Assembly: GCF_009856415.1 (NCBI RefSeq)
Contig: NZ_WMEZ01000006.1
Span: 124,001 to 188,000 of the forward strand
Reading direction: 5' to 3'
Source: Halobacillus litoralis
GTDB lineage: Bacteria; Bacillota; Bacilli; Bacillales; Halobacillaceae
Length of the DNA stretch: 64,000 nt
This document shows, in pieces, positions 1-8,871 of the stretch. The translations under genes were made by a program, and so were the position numbers. Each line of letters opens with the position of its first letter. Positions within the stretch are counted from its first letter, which is position 1. The notes beneath the pieces were generated by a model that saw nothing but the letters and a program-made list of their open reading frames with translations, searched no databases and had not been told where the DNA came from.

Positions 1-542
1 CATTGGCAAGAATTAAATTTGCAGGCCGTAAATTTTGGTTTTTCCTAATCCTTGTGGTTCTCATGATTCCATTCCAAGTAACCTTGATTCCTAGTTACCT
101 AATTTTAAAGATGTTCGGTTGGCTAAATACCTATCAAGGATTGATCATCCCAGGTATGGTTAATGCCACTTTCATATTTATGATGAGGCAGTTCTTCTTG
201 AACTTCCCGAAAGAACTTGAGGAAGCGGCTCAAATGGATGGACTTAGTCGGATTGGTACGTTTTTCAAAATTGTCATGCCATTAGCAAAACCCGCGCTCG
301 CTGCGCAGGCGGTTTTCATTTTCATGTCTTCTTGGAATGACTTTATGAGACCGCTAATCATCATGTCAGATGAAGAGATGTTTACACTAACTTTAGGGTT
401 GAATACTTTCAAAGGTCAGTACATTAGTTTTTGGAATTTAATTATGGCAGCATCGACGCTTATGACGATTCCCTCCTTACTGATTTATGCGTTCTTTAAC
501 CGTTACTTCATTAAAGGTGTCACGTTTACAGGTGGAAAATAA
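1..542 (+). CDS. Carbohydrate ABC transporter permease (MalG/MsmG-type), 3' part
   Basis: Membrane permease of a binding-protein-dependent sugar importer; it forms one half of the membrane channel. The gene is cut by the window edge, so only about the last 180 codons are present. The EAA loop that docks the ATPase is clear (EEAAQMDGLSRIGTFFKIVMP), with hydrophobic helices before and after it. The C-terminus ending in RYFIKGVTFTGGK is typical of the MalG/LacG subfamily, where the KG and G residues near the end are conserved. Partner genes (binding protein, second permease) should lie to the left, outside the window. The sugar cannot be told from this fragment. A strong terminator follows, so it is probably the last gene of its operon. 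Confidence 0.9.
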   Translation, partial: LARIKFAGRKFWFFLILVVLMIPFQVTLIPSYLILKMFGWLNTYQGLIIPGMVNATFIFMMRQFFLNFPKELEEAAQMDGLSRIGTFFKIVMPLAKPALAAQAVFIFMSSWNDFMRPLIIMSDEEMFTLTLGLNTFKGQYISFWNLIMAASTLMTIPSLLIYAFFNRYFIKGVTFTGGK

Positions 543-638
543 CTCCAAATCTTTTAATCCCCATCACACGGGGAATATTTACAAAGTGAAAGTAAGAGTT
601 TCGTTTCTGAACTCTGTTAGTTTCTCTAGCAACACAGA

Positions 639-680
639 AAAAAAGTGCCTTGTTCTCTTAATGAGTAACAGGCACTTTTT
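639..680. terminator. Bidirectional intrinsic terminator
   Basis: The stem AAAAAGTGCC/GGCACTTTTT carries A and T runs on the two sides. It lies between the converging ends of the sugar permease and the lipoprotein gene, so it can serve both. Confidence 0.8.
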
Positions 681-681
681 A

Positions 682-1755
682 TTATTGATAATTTACTATC
701 GCAGGACTCGGATCTAGCTTCACCACTTCTTCCGGTGTCATCACTGGCTGATCCTTATCATAGAAAACTTTAAAACCTCCATACTGGGAAGGAGTGTCGC
801 GTACATATTTTTTATAAAGCGCCATTTTATCAATCGAAGAACCCCAACCGTCGAAGTTCAAAGCCACTTCAACATTGTCTGTCGGTTGAATTGCTTCTTT
901 ATTAGTCAGCACATGTTCCGTGAACTGGTGGACAAGGACAAATTTATCAGGTAGATTATTTTTCTCCGTCAGCTTGGAAAGGTATTCAACGGCTTTTTGA
1001 ATTTCTTCTCCATCGACCTGGCCGAGATTCTCACCTGGTACTTCGCCTTCATCGACTTGGAATTCGGTGTCGATCGCTAAATGAACGTTCGGGTGTTTCA
1101 ACCATTTCTCAATGCTTTTCACCTGGTTCATCACCGTATCCGTGCCGAGCTGGATATCTAGAATAACAAGCGCATCGTGTTTTTCTGCAAGTTTTACATA
1201 CTCCTCAATCATTTCATCTGGGAGCTTACTTACGTATGTACCCTCAGGGCCCGGGTCGCGTTGGGCCATAGTCGTAATTAGCTCAATGGTGGGAATCGCC
1301 GGCCGGTCAGGGTCAGCATCCGAGTAGGCCTGCGCCTGTTCCTTAAGTTCTTTCATAAATTTCTCCGGCTCCATCGTGCCCAGAATCCCCATGTTTTCCG
1401 ATTGAGGGGTACCGTAATAAGCAACGAGCCTGTAATCCTTCAGCGGACCGTTCGATTTATCTTCCATACCCTTGGCAAGCGTTTCACCGACAGGGACAGA
1501 ACGTTTAGGGTTACCGCCGAGGGCAAGCTCTTGTTTTGGCATATTGGTAAGTTCTTCTTTGGACAAGCGTTCCTTGAGAGGGACGGCGTCTTCAGAGGGC
1601 TCTAACGCTTGATAAGGCGGCTCCGGGTCCTTTTTTAGTTCTGGTGTCGTTTCTTTTTTAGGGGCTTCTTCTGCCTCTTCTGAAGTCTGCTCCGCACAGG
1701 CTCCAAGAAGAGCAATTAGTAGGGCTGCGAGCAGCAGTTGGATGATTTTTTTCAT
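682..1755 (-). CDS. Secreted lipoprotein of unknown function
   Basis: A lipoprotein of about 357 residues. The start is placed at the ATG of MKKIIQ because a GGAAGTG ribosome binding site lies about 9 nt upstream; an in-frame ATG four codons earlier is too close to it. The signal peptide ends in a lipobox (LLGAC). A charged linker rich in E, K and P follows, about residues 22-50. The rest is a soluble domain in which runs such as ALVILDIQLG, VHLAIDTEF and KFVLVHQF look like the beta strands of an alpha/beta barrel. I do not recognise a named family, and no catalytic motif is certain. It is monocistronic, with lrgA-like genes diverging on its upstream side. Confidence 0.75.
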   Translation of the reverse strand: MKKIIQLLLAALLIALLGACAEQTSEEAEEAPKKETTPELKKDPEPPYQALEPSEDAVPLKERLSKEELTNMPKQELALGGNPKRSVPVGETLAKGMEDKSNGPLKDYRLVAYYGTPQSENMGILGTMEPEKFMKELKEQAQAYSDADPDRPAIPTIELITTMAQRDPGPEGTYVSKLPDEMIEEYVKLAEKHDALVILDIQLGTDTVMNQVKSIEKWLKHPNVHLAIDTEFQVDEGEVPGENLGQVDGEEIQKAVEYLSKLTEKNNLPDKFVLVHQFTEHVLTNKEAIQPTDNVEVALNFDGWGSSIDKMALYKKYVRDTPSQYGGFKVFYDKDQPVMTPEEVVKLDPSPAIVNYQ

Positions 1756-2132
1756 GATGTCATACACTTCCTTTTAACAGAAAAGATTGGTTTTTAAGGT
1801 ACAATATAGAAGAATACTAACATAGTGTTCCTGATCCATGGCACATGTCATAAGAATGAAAAAGAAATATAAAGAAGTGTTTTTATGTTTTGGTGACAGG
1901 AGTATTAAGATGAGTTCGGATGTTTGAGATGAGGAGTTTTTGGAGCGTATGATTTAAAGATTGTACATCATGTTAAAGTGATTCAGTACCTGATGCACGG
2001 GACAGTATTTTTATAGTAAAATGATTTCCTGTGCACATCCCAACTAGGGAGCAGTATTTTTGTATGCTGTTCACATTCCTATATAATAAAGGAAGAAATC
2101 TTCCATCTCACAACTAGAAAGAAGGATCACAC
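1756..2132. other. Divergent intergenic region
   Basis: The region holds 377 bp between the lipoprotein gene and the lrgA-like gene. It is AT-rich and contains a sigma-A promoter (listed separately) and an imperfect inverted repeat (TGCACGGGA at about 1993, TCCTGTGCA at about 2027). I see no further gene in it. Confidence 0.5.
2059..2087 (+). promoter_or_regulatory. Sigma-A promoter of the lrgAB-like operon
   Basis: TTTGTA, a 17-nt spacer, then TATAAT, about 45 nt upstream of the GTG start. Confidence 0.55.
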
Positions 2133-2504
2133 GTGTCAAAAGCAGTCACTATCATTCTGCAAATCACCGGATTATATATCATCTATCTATTCGGAACACT
2201 CATACAAAATACATTCAACCTATTCATCCCAGGCAGCGTCATCGGCCTGGTTATCTTGTTTGCACTCCTGTCTCTCAAACTCGTCCCCGAATTTTGGTTC
2301 AAACAGGGCGTGGGGTTCATGATCAAACATCTTCCGTTCTTTTTCATACCGGCAACGGTTGGGGTCATGAGCTATGCGTATGTTTTTGAAGGAAAAGGAG
2401 TTTTGTTAGTTCTCATCGGCTTATTGAGTACGGCATTGGTGATGGGTATCTCAGGCTTCGTCGCCCAATGGATGGCAAGAAGGAGGGAGGCTGCCCATGA
2501 ATAG
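2133..2504 (+). CDS. CidA/LrgA family holin-like protein
   Basis: A 123-residue membrane protein with four hydrophobic helices and a basic tail (WMARRRE). The motif LFIPGSVIGLVILF is the conserved LrgA/CidA signature. Family members are holin-like proteins acting with an LrgB/CidB partner in control of murein hydrolase activity, programmed lysis, or export of overflow metabolites such as pyruvate. The start is GTG, with AGAAGGA 6-7 nt upstream. The end overlaps the next gene by 8 nt, so the two are translationally coupled. No LytTR or LysR regulator is adjacent, so I cannot say whether this is the Lrg or the Cid type. Confidence 0.88.
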   Translation: MSKAVTIILQITGLYIIYLFGTLIQNTFNLFIPGSVIGLVILFALLSLKLVPEFWFKQGVGFMIKHLPFFFIPATVGVMSYAYVFEGKGVLLVLIGLLSTALVMGISGFVAQWMARRREAAHE

Positions 2505-3186
2505 TTTTCTTATGGCTTCGGTCATCATCATCTTGACGATTTTTATCTATCAAGGGGCCTTGTTCGTTTATCGCAGATTTCGCCGCATCTACACGGCCCC
2601 GATTATCGTGTCGACCGTAACCATCATTATTCTATTACTGTGGTTCGGCCTTACCTATGATACGTATATGCTTGGCGGCAAGTGGATCGATCATTTGCTT
2701 GGTCCGGCGGTCGTCGCGCTTGCTTTCCCGCTTTACCAGTATCGTGACCTTTTGAAAAGAATGCTCCTACCAATCTTAGTAGGAACTTCGGTAGGTGCCT
2801 TTATCGGAGTGACCTCTGGACTTTTACTCAGTAAGTGGGCGGGCTTCAGTGAGTTGATCATCCACTCGATCGTTCCGAAATCGGTCACGACGCCTGTCGC
2901 GATGTCAATTGCGGAATCAAGCGGTGGTGTTATGCCGCTTGCTGCTGTTTTTGTCATGATTGCAGGCATCGGTGGGGTACTGATCCATCCTATGGTGATG
3001 CGCTATGCCCGTTTAACCCACCCGCTTGGAAAAGGGGTGGGGATGGGGAGTGCTTCGCATGCGATTGGGACGGCAACGTCTATGGAGCGGGATCCGCTTG
3101 AAGGATCTGTCAGTACAATTGCGATGGTATTGAGTGCTGTCATCGTTTCGGTCCTCGCTCCGGGGTTAACGTTACTATTCATGTGA
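2497..3186 (+). CDS. LrgB/CidB family membrane protein
   Basis: A 229-residue polytopic membrane protein, the obligate partner of the preceding LrgA-like protein. Family hallmarks are visible: LGPAVVALAFPLYQY, the PKSVTTPVAMSIAE stretch, and SHAIGTATSMERDPLEG near residues 185-205. The start ATG lies inside the lrgA 3' end. A terminator follows at once, so the operon has two genes. The inferred role is antiholin-type or metabolite-export membrane complex. B. subtilis homologues are YsbAB (PftAB, pyruvate transport) and YwbHG, and sequence alone does not decide between them. Confidence 0.9.
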   Translation: MNSFLMASVIIILTIFIYQGALFVYRRFRRIYTAPIIVSTVTIIILLLWFGLTYDTYMLGGKWIDHLLGPAVVALAFPLYQYRDLLKRMLLPILVGTSVGAFIGVTSGLLLSKWAGFSELIIHSIVPKSVTTPVAMSIAESSGGVMPLAAVFVMIAGIGGVLIHPMVMRYARLTHPLGKGVGMGSASHAIGTATSMERDPLEGSVSTIAMVLSAVIVSVLAPGLTLLFM

Positions 3187-3228
3187 AAAAAGTGTCTGCC
3201 TCTATTCCTCAGAGCGCAGACACTTTTT
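3186..3228. terminator. Bidirectional intrinsic terminator
   Basis: AAAAAGTGTCTGC pairs with GCAGACACTTTTT. It is shared by the lrgB-like gene and the converging membrane-protein gene. Confidence 0.85.
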
Positions 3229-3758
3229 CATTTTTTCGGCCATATGAAATGACTGATGGCAATGAGAAGGTCGACACCGAGGACAACCGTCCAAAGCTTC
3301 CATGCATTGGAGAGTGCTTCAGTGCGTGAAGGATCGCCGATGAGAAAGATCAGGCTTACTAGAAATATGGCTCCAATTAAATAGGCGAGCACATGCTGCA
3401 GCCAGCTTTTAAAGTAGTGCTTCGCATGGGGGATCCCGGAAAATTTCTTAGGTCGGGGCCCTTCTTTTGTGATGTAATATTGGAAACGGACATCCGCCCA
3501 TTCAATCATGCTTTTACCGAAGGCGACCGATACACCAATATAGACGGCGGCAACCGCATGGGCAATTGTGGCCTCAGCCCCGTTCCACAGGTGCACACTT
3601 GTTGTTACAAGTAAGATCAAATCAATGAGTGGGGTTAAAGCGAGTAACAACAGGCCTGTTTTTTTCTTTTTGAAAATGTAACGCGTCCCCAATCCTGCGA
3701 TGATCACAACCCAAAAGCCGATTTCACTTGCAACAATCATCCAGGCGATCAAGTCCAA
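3228..3758 (-). CDS. Integral membrane protein of unknown function (possibly YmcC-like)
   Basis: A 176-residue protein with about five hydrophobic segments: residues 5-27, 34-52, 60-80, 118-140 and 155-172. A hydrophilic loop at about 85-115 (WADVRFQYYITKEGPRPKKFSGIPH) lies between them. The size and the central basic loop resemble the Bacillus YmcC family as I remember it, but I cannot confirm this. No catalytic or ligand-binding motif is evident. It is monocistronic and converges on lrgB. Confidence 0.65.
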   Translation of the reverse strand: MDLIAWMIVASEIGFWVVIIAGLGTRYIFKKKKTGLLLLALTPLIDLILLVTTSVHLWNGAEATIAHAVAAVYIGVSVAFGKSMIEWADVRFQYYITKEGPRPKKFSGIPHAKHYFKSWLQHVLAYLIGAIFLVSLIFLIGDPSRTEALSNAWKLWTVVLGVDLLIAISHFIWPKK

Positions 3759-3822
3759 TGGATTTCCTCCTGCCCTGTTTCTTCAAGAATAATCGTCATC
3801 TATTCCTTATAAGTTTTACTCC

Positions 3823-4902
3823 TCAAGAACTTATTTTCTTTCTAAACTCCTGGTTGGTTAAAACGTTAAGCAAAAAGGAGTTAAAGTTCCTTTGCAGTTT
3901 TCTAGAACTTAAGACGTTCAAGTTGTTGGCTAAGAACACCACCTCCGTCTGATTTCCTTCTTTATCTGTTGTATAGGAAGCATGTGTGAAAACAAATAAG
4001 GTCGATCCTCCTTTCATCCCGCCGTGGTCGATCCACTTCCTGTTTGCTTTATGTATGTACAAAGCATAACCTAGGATCTCTTCGATACAACGCTGCATCT
4101 GATCATCAAAAGATTTTCTACGATTGATCATCTGCATGAGGGACAAATAGTCTTGCGCTGATGCTGCGGGTAATCGGTCGGACCATATTTTTTGGAACTC
4201 CACATCCAGCTTCACTTTGTCCATATATCCTCTTTTTTCGTTCGCAGCTAAATGCTCGTGAATCTCCAGAGAACAGTCGATATATTCCTTTCTGGACATG
4301 CCCTTTAATCTTGTTAGAAGATCATTTTTATCTGTAATCTCCTCCGTGGATTCAATATAGGACGGGATGTACAGGGATGAGACAATAGGGAAAATGGGTG
4401 TATGACTATCCAAATGAAGAGACGTCGGTAAAAGGTTGATAGCCTCTAAGCCCAGATAATTCATAAGGAATTCTGTGTTGGCGTTTGAGCTGTAGGCAAT
4501 CATCCCAATCGCAATTTCTTTTAAGGTGTACTGGTCTTTGTCGGAATTGGCCCGAACCCATTGCTTGTGGGCACCGCCATCTGTCCCTTCCATATAGAAT
4601 TTCACAAGTTCTTCTTTGGGAACCCAAGCATTTTCATCAATTTTGTTATCGCTCACTTGTTTTGCAAATGCAATTGCAATGATAATTTTCACGGTACTTG
4701 CTAAAGGTAGAACTGTATGGGGGTTGATGGAAATGATCGGTTCATCGTTGCGTTTAATGATCAGTGAGACGTCTTTTTTCTCTTTTCTTTTCTCAGCATA
4801 CTTCATGACCATTTCTGTATTGTTATAAAGAAATTTCCATAAGACAATGGCAGTTAAGGAAATCGCTACCCCTACTGGAATGAATAGATCGGTCATAGGC
4901 AA
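3823..4902 (-). CDS. Membrane-anchored serine hydrolase, class A beta-lactamase/PBP-like fold
   Basis: A 359-residue protein with one N-terminal membrane segment (about 5-24) and an extracytoplasmic domain. The active-site motifs of the class A beta-lactamase superfamily can be read in order: STVK (SxxK nucleophile, near residue 69), SSN within YSSNANTEF (SxN), and KGG within HGGMKGGSTL (in place of KTG). It may act as a beta-lactamase-like peptidase or esterase at the cell surface. It lacks the usual E166 loop signature that I could recognise, so real beta-lactam hydrolysis is uncertain. It has no operon partner. Confidence 0.8.
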   Translation of the reverse strand: MPMTDLFIPVGVAISLTAIVLWKFLYNNTEMVMKYAEKRKEKKDVSLIIKRNDEPIISINPHTVLPLASTVKIIIAIAFAKQVSDNKIDENAWVPKEELVKFYMEGTDGGAHKQWVRANSDKDQYTLKEIAIGMIAYSSNANTEFLMNYLGLEAINLLPTSLHLDSHTPIFPIVSSLYIPSYIESTEEITDKNDLLTRLKGMSRKEYIDCSLEIHEHLAANEKRGYMDKVKLDVEFQKIWSDRLPAASAQDYLSLMQMINRRKSFDDQMQRCIEEILGYALYIHKANRKWIDHGGMKGGSTLFVFTHASYTTDKEGNQTEVVFLANNLNVLSSRKLQRNFNSFLLNVLTNQEFRKKISS

Positions 4903-5215
4903 GTCTCCTCTCCAAATTATATGCGGTTCGTACTTGTACTCCTTTTTGTATCTACGTTTATTTTTGATATTTGTTTCATTTTTCCATTTGGGAGGCGGAC
5001 CTTGCTGTCACTTTGAAAAAGAATTTGAGGCAGCGTAGTGCCGAACACCACGGCCTTTCTTTGAATAGGCTGAAGGTGCGATGTTTTTCTTTCCTGGATG
5101 GAAAAAGACCCTCGGAATTCCTGTCCGGAAGGGCTTCCAAATATTTTAATTTTTTGATAATAGTGATACACTGAACATAGATAAAAATAACTGATAATAG
5201 GGAGAATGAAAGGGA
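4903..5215. other. Intergenic region, no feature found
   Basis: The region holds 313 bp between the divergent serine hydrolase gene and mqo. The open frames here lack ribosome binding sites and protein-like composition. The mqo ribosome binding site (GGGAG, about 11 nt before the ATG) is at the right edge. Confidence 0.5.
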
Positions 5216-6727
5216 ATGAGCAAAACATACTCGAAGACAGATGTGATTTTAATTGGTGCAGGGATCATGAGTGCGACATTAGGATCTTTGCTTAAAGAAT
5301 TGGTGCCGGACTGGAACATTCGCGTGTTTGAAAGGCTTGGAAGTGCAGGGGAAGAGAGTTCGAACGTTTGGAACAATGCAGGCACAGGCCATGCAGCCCT
5401 TTGTGAGCTGAACTACACGAATGAAAAGCCTGATGGTTCCATCGATATGACAAAAGCCATTAAAGTAAATGAACAGTTTCAAGTCTCCAAGCAATTTTGG
5501 TCTTATCTCGTAAAAAACAATCGGATCAGTAACCCGAATGATTTCATTATGCCATTGCCCCACATGAGTTTTGTTCAGGGAGAGAAAAATGTTGAATTCC
5601 TGAGAAAGCGCTTTAATACCATGGTTGCGAACCCGTTGTTCAAGGACATGGAATTTTCTGATGATCCAGACAAACTGGAAGAGTGGATTCCGCTGATCAT
5701 GAAGAACCGGACGATCACAGAACCCATCGCGGCAACGAAGATCGATACGGGGACGGATGTGAACTTCGGTTCATTGACGCGTAAGATGTTCGATCACTTG
5801 GAAAAAGAAGACCTTGAAATCAACTACAAGCACAGCGTAGAGGATATCAAGCGTGCAGAAGACGAATCTTGGGAAGTGAAAGTACGCGACCTTCAAAACG
5901 ATAAGATTGAATTCCACAAGTCCAACTTCGTCTTTATCGGCGGAGGAGGAGGAAGTCTGCACTTGCTTCAAAAAACGGGAATTCCTGAATCGAAACAGAT
6001 TGGTGGTTTCCCTGTCAGCGGTCTATTTATGGTGTGCAACAACCCGGAAGTGATCGCCGAACACCGTGCCAAAGTGTATGGAAAAGCGAAAGTCGGTGCA
6101 CCACCGATGTCTGTGCCACACCTGGATACACGCTTCATCGACGGCAAGGAAAGTTTACTTTTCGGGCCATTCGCAGGCTTCTCACCGAAATTTTTGAAAA
6201 CAGGATCGTTGCTTGATTTGATTACGTCCGTTCAAAAGGATAACCTAACTACAATGGTCGCAGCAGGCGTGAAAAATGTTTCGTTGACGAAGTATCTCAT
6301 TGAGCAGGTGATCCAATCGAAAGAAAAGCGCCTGGAAGAGCTACGAGAATTTATCCCGACCGCAAAAGCAGAAGATTGGGATCTCGTCACCGCAGGGCAG
6401 CGCGTGCAGGTCATTAAGGATACTGAGGGCGGAGGAAAAGGAACGCTTCAATTCGGAACAGAAGTCGTCAGCTCCTCCGACGGATCCATTGCAGCTTTGC
6501 TTGGTGCCTCGCCAGGAGCATCAACAGCGGTTTCGGTCATGCTAGAGCTGATGGGAAGATGTTTCCCAGAGCAGCTGAAGGAATGGGAGCCTAAGATTAA
6601 AGAAATGATACCTTCTTATGGGAAATCATTGGTTGAAAATCCAGAATTGATCCGTGACATTCATGCGACCACAGAAGAGACACTTGGGTTGACGGAGGAG
6701 CAGGAAGAGAGTCCTGTGAATATCTAA
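5216..6727 (+). CDS. mqo: Malate:quinone oxidoreductase
   Basis: An FAD-dependent, membrane-associated dehydrogenase that oxidises malate to oxaloacetate and passes electrons to the quinone pool, in parallel with the soluble malate dehydrogenase of the TCA cycle. It is 503 residues, the normal family length. The N-terminal dinucleotide fold is [14 protein letters not shown] (residues 10-23). The family-typical stretches [19 protein letters not shown] and [20 protein letters not shown] are present, as is GGFPVSGLF. The C-terminal FAD-contact region is [23 protein letters not shown]. It is a single gene with its own terminator. Confidence 0.97.
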   Translation: MSKTYSKTDVILIGAGIMSATLGSLLKELVPDWNIRVFERLGSAGEESSNVWNNAGTGHAALCELNYTNEKPDGSIDMTKAIKVNEQFQVSKQFWSYLVKNNRISNPNDFIMPLPHMSFVQGEKNVEFLRKRFNTMVANPLFKDMEFSDDPDKLEEWIPLIMKNRTITEPIAATKIDTGTDVNFGSLTRKMFDHLEKEDLEINYKHSVEDIKRAEDESWEVKVRDLQNDKIEFHKSNFVFIGGGGGSLHLLQKTGIPESKQIGGFPVSGLFMVCNNPEVIAEHRAKVYGKAKVGAPPMSVPHLDTRFIDGKESLLFGPFAGFSPKFLKTGSLLDLITSVQKDNLTTMVAAGVKNVSLTKYLIEQVIQSKEKRLEELREFIPTAKAEDWDLVTAGQRVQVIKDTEGGGKGTLQFGTEVVSSSDGSIAALLGASPGASTAVSVMLELMGRCFPEQLKEWEPKIKEMIPSYGKSLVENPELIRDIHATTEETLGLTEEQEESPVNI

Positions 6728-6735
6728 ATGCAATG

Positions 6736-6777
6736 AAAAGTGCCTTATTCCACACAGGTGGGAGGGCACTTTTTTTA
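6736..6777 (+). terminator. Intrinsic terminator of mqo
   Basis: AAAAGTGCC pairs with GGCACTTTT and is followed by a T run. Confidence 0.85.
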
Positions 6778-6796
6778 TTTTCTTTTTGGTTAATCC

Positions 6797-6885
6797 TCTA
6801 AATGAGTTCAATGTCCTGTAAATCCCATTCAATGCCTCTAAAGCTTCCTTGACGTCCCCTAACATGGAGTTAACGTCCTTTTTCT
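6797..6885. repeat. Degenerate 21-bp tandem repeat (about 4 units)
   Basis: Units begin TTCAATGTCC, TTCAATGCCT, TTGACGTCCC and TTAACGTCCT at roughly 21-bp spacing downstream of mqo. A minus-strand frame reads through part of this but has no convincing start or family. Its function is unknown. Confidence 0.55.
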
Positions 6886-7024
6886 TATTCAGCCCAAAGT
6901 TGTACACGGATTTCATTCTTTCCGCTAATGGGTTTTCTTTATGAATCAGTTACGATTGGTTTTAAAAGAAGACTTTCACTCATTGCTGGTTCCCTAGAGA
7001 GAAGATAGGAGGAGGAGAAAAAGA

Positions 7025-7429
7025 ATGAAGTTTCCAAAATTTGAAGCATTACAAATAAGAATAGCTAGACCAACCGATCAATTCGAAAAAGTGATTGAAT
7101 TTTATGAGACAGGATTAGGTTTAGAGAGACTGACAGACTTTACAGGGCACAGAGGGTATGAGGGAGTGGTTTATGGATTACCCGGTCTTCCCTACCATCT
7201 CGAGTTTACTAGGCATGAAGCGGGCAGCCCTTGCCCTGCACCGACGAAAGATAATTTGCTCGTTTTTTACATAGAAAAACAGGGCGAAGTGATGGATGTA
7301 TTGGATAGGCTCCATGTAATGGGTTATAAGGAAGTGGAATCTGAAAATCCATATTGGGAGGAGAAGGGTGTGACGATAGAAGATCCGGATGGTTGGAGAG
7401 TCGTTTTGATGAATACAAAAGGGATCTGA
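7025..7429 (+). CDS. VOC (glyoxalase/dioxygenase fold) protein, YycE-like
   Basis: A 134-residue single-domain protein of the vicinal oxygen chelate superfamily. The opening ALQIRIARPTDQFEKVIEFYETGLGL has the usual betaalphabeta start with the FYxxxLGL motif. The second module ends with IEDPDGWRVVLMN, which carries the family's xDPDGxxxxL signature. It most resembles B. subtilis YycE, as I recall it, whose substrate is unknown. Possible metal ligands are H63 and a late acidic residue, but I do not see a full glyoxalase I ligand set. AGGAGGAG just upstream of the ATG fixes the start. Confidence 0.85.
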   Translation: MKFPKFEALQIRIARPTDQFEKVIEFYETGLGLERLTDFTGHRGYEGVVYGLPGLPYHLEFTRHEAGSPCPAPTKDNLLVFYIEKQGEVMDVLDRLHVMGYKEVESENPYWEEKGVTIEDPDGWRVVLMNTKGI

Positions 7430-7460
7430 AGGGAGGAGGACCCTAGACTTGAAGAAAGAA

Positions 7461-7497
7461 AAAGCATGGAGGTGATATTCTTGCCTCCATGTTTTTT
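7461..7497 (+). terminator. Intrinsic terminator
   Basis: GCATGGAGG pairs with CCTCCATG(T) and is followed by TTTTTT, after the VOC gene. Confidence 0.85.
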
Positions 7498-7529
7498 CAT
7501 GGGCGTTTCCATTGTTTTTCAAAAAACAG

Positions 7530-7558
7530 TTGTAAAACGACATTAGTGTCGATATAAT
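7530..7558 (+). promoter_or_regulatory. Sigma-A promoter of the MFS-tetR operon
   Basis: TTGTAA (7530-7535), an exact 17-nt spacer, then TATAAT (7553-7558). The spacer is filled by the first TetR operator. Confidence 0.8.
7536..7553. promoter_or_regulatory. Operator 1 for the adjacent TetR repressor
   Basis: AACGACA-N4-TGTCGAT is an almost perfect dyad between the -35 and -10 boxes. It has the same core (ACGACA/TGTCG) as operator 2. Occupancy would block RNA polymerase binding. Confidence 0.75.
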
Positions 7559-7569
7559 AAAACTAACAA

Positions 7570-7587
7570 AACGACAACGGTGTCGTT
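7570..7587. promoter_or_regulatory. Operator 2 for the adjacent TetR repressor
   Basis: AACGACA-N4-TGTCGTT is a perfect 7-bp dyad just downstream of the expected transcription start. Its centre is 34 bp from that of operator 1. Confidence 0.78.
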
Positions 7588-7608
7588 TAACTGAGAGGGG
7601 CCCAACCT

Positions 7609-8871
7609 ATGGAACGCTTATGGAAAAACAAAGGGTATATGACCTTGATGTCCGCGCAAGCCATCTCTAGCATCGGTGATTGGCTTAGCATTGTCGCGAT
7701 TATTACGCTAGTTGGATTAAAATGGGATGCATCACCGCTTGAAGTTTCGTTCGTCTTTTTATGTTTGGCTGTGCCGATGGCTCTGTTCGGTCCGGTTGCT
7801 GGGATGGTGGCTGATCGGTTCAGCCGCAAAACGCTTATGATCGTCTCTGATGTTGTAAGAGCAGCTTTGATCCTGATTTTGACGGTTGCAACATCGCTTT
7901 GGATGGTTTATGCAACGCTACTTACGATCGGAATTTTCTCCGCGGTCTTCATCCCTGCAAAGAACGGGAAACTGAAGGAAGTCGTGCCGGAGGAGGATAT
8001 GAAAGGGGCGATGTCGATTACCTCGATGATTGACTCGTCGACGAAAATTCTCGGCCCGCTGGTCAGTGGATTGCTTGTGACGGTTTTCGGTGCGCAACAA
8101 GTGTTTATCATCGACTCGGCAACGTTTCTCGTATCTGCGGTCATCCTTTTGTTTGTTCCAAATGCGGTTCCTCTGGAAACGATCGAAGAAGAAAAAGAGG
8201 AGGGCTCATTCAAAAAAGAGTTCGCACTCGGCTTTTCTTTTCTTAAATCAAACCGTTTTATGATGACGGGATTGATTCTTGTCGGTCTCAGCCTGCTGAT
8301 TCTTCAATCGGCTGACTCCCAGCTGATTGTCCTCATCCGTGAGTTGACGAATGCTTCTCCGGATTTGTTCGGTTATCTTGTGACAGGCTCTGGCCTCGGC
8401 ATGTTTTTGGCAGGATTTTTGTTAGCGAAGAAAACGGATTATAAAGCTTACCCGCTTATGCTTCTTGGGGTATGCGGGATCGGAGCGAGCTTTGGGATTA
8501 TGGGGATGCTTACCCATTATGACCTCAACTATTCCATCTTGTGGGGACCAGGGCTTGGATTCACGGCAGGTTTCTCGGCAAGCTTGATTTTTGTTCCATT
8601 TCAGGCCACCGTCCAGGTGAACACGCCTGTTCATATGACCGGGCGCGTGTTCGGGGTCATCAATAGTGTCATGACGACTGCGACGATCATCGGGCCCCTC
8701 GTCGGAGGATGGATGGCGACAATGATCGGCGTCATTCCGACGTTTACGATTACGGCAAGTCTCCTCGTCTTCGTATCTGTCTTAGGATTTATTACGAAGC
8801 GAAAAGTAGAGGGAGGGAAGAGAAATGTCTCCACGAGTGAGCAAGGAACACCTGAAGCAACGACGAGCTGA
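7609..8871 (+). CDS. MFS exporter (EntS/MFS_3-like), TetR-controlled
   Basis: A 420-residue major facilitator protein with about 12 helices. The cytoplasmic loop motif between helices 2 and 3 is GMVADRFSRKTLMIVSD (GxxaDRxxRr), typical of proton-driven exporters. It resembles the EntS/macrolide-efflux branch (MFS_3). Single-gene control by a TetR repressor that overlaps its 3' end by 47 bp suggests efflux of a toxic small molecule sensed by that repressor. The substrate is unknown. GAGAGGGG upstream sets the ATG. The C-terminal 20 residues (KRKVEGGKRNVSTSEQGT) are hydrophilic and share DNA with the tetR start. Confidence 0.9.
   Translation: MERLWKNKGYMTLMSAQAISSIGDWLSIVAIITLVGLKWDASPLEVSFVFLCLAVPMALFGPVAGMVADRFSRKTLMIVSDVVRAALILILTVATSLWMVYATLLTIGIFSAVFIPAKNGKLKEVVPEEDMKGAMSITSMIDSSTKILGPLVSGLLVTVFGAQQVFIIDSATFLVSAVILLFVPNAVPLETIEEEKEEGSFKKEFALGFSFLKSNRFMMTGLILVGLSLLILQSADSQLIVLIRELTNASPDLFGYLVTGSGLGMFLAGFLLAKKTDYKAYPLMLLGVCGIGASFGIMGMLTHYDLNYSILWGPGLGFTAGFSASLIFVPFQATVQVNTPVHMTGRVFGVINSVMTTATIIGPLVGGWMATMIGVIPTFTITASLLVFVSVLGFITKRKVEGGKRNVSTSEQGTPEATTS

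Noticed and set aside
1990-2036. Inverted repeat TGCACGGGA / TCCTGTGCA upstream of the lrgA-like gene as a LytTR site
   Set aside because: It does not fit LytTR direct-repeat sites and no LytTR regulator is adjacent, so no assignment was made.
4917-5228. Minus-strand 103-codon frame between the serine hydrolase gene and mqo
   Set aside because: It overlaps the mqo start region, has no ribosome binding site and reads as low-quality coding sequence.
6626-6916. Minus-strand 96-codon frame downstream of mqo
   Set aside because: It overlaps the mqo 3' end, its terminator and a tandem repeat, and has no ribosome binding site or recognisable composition.
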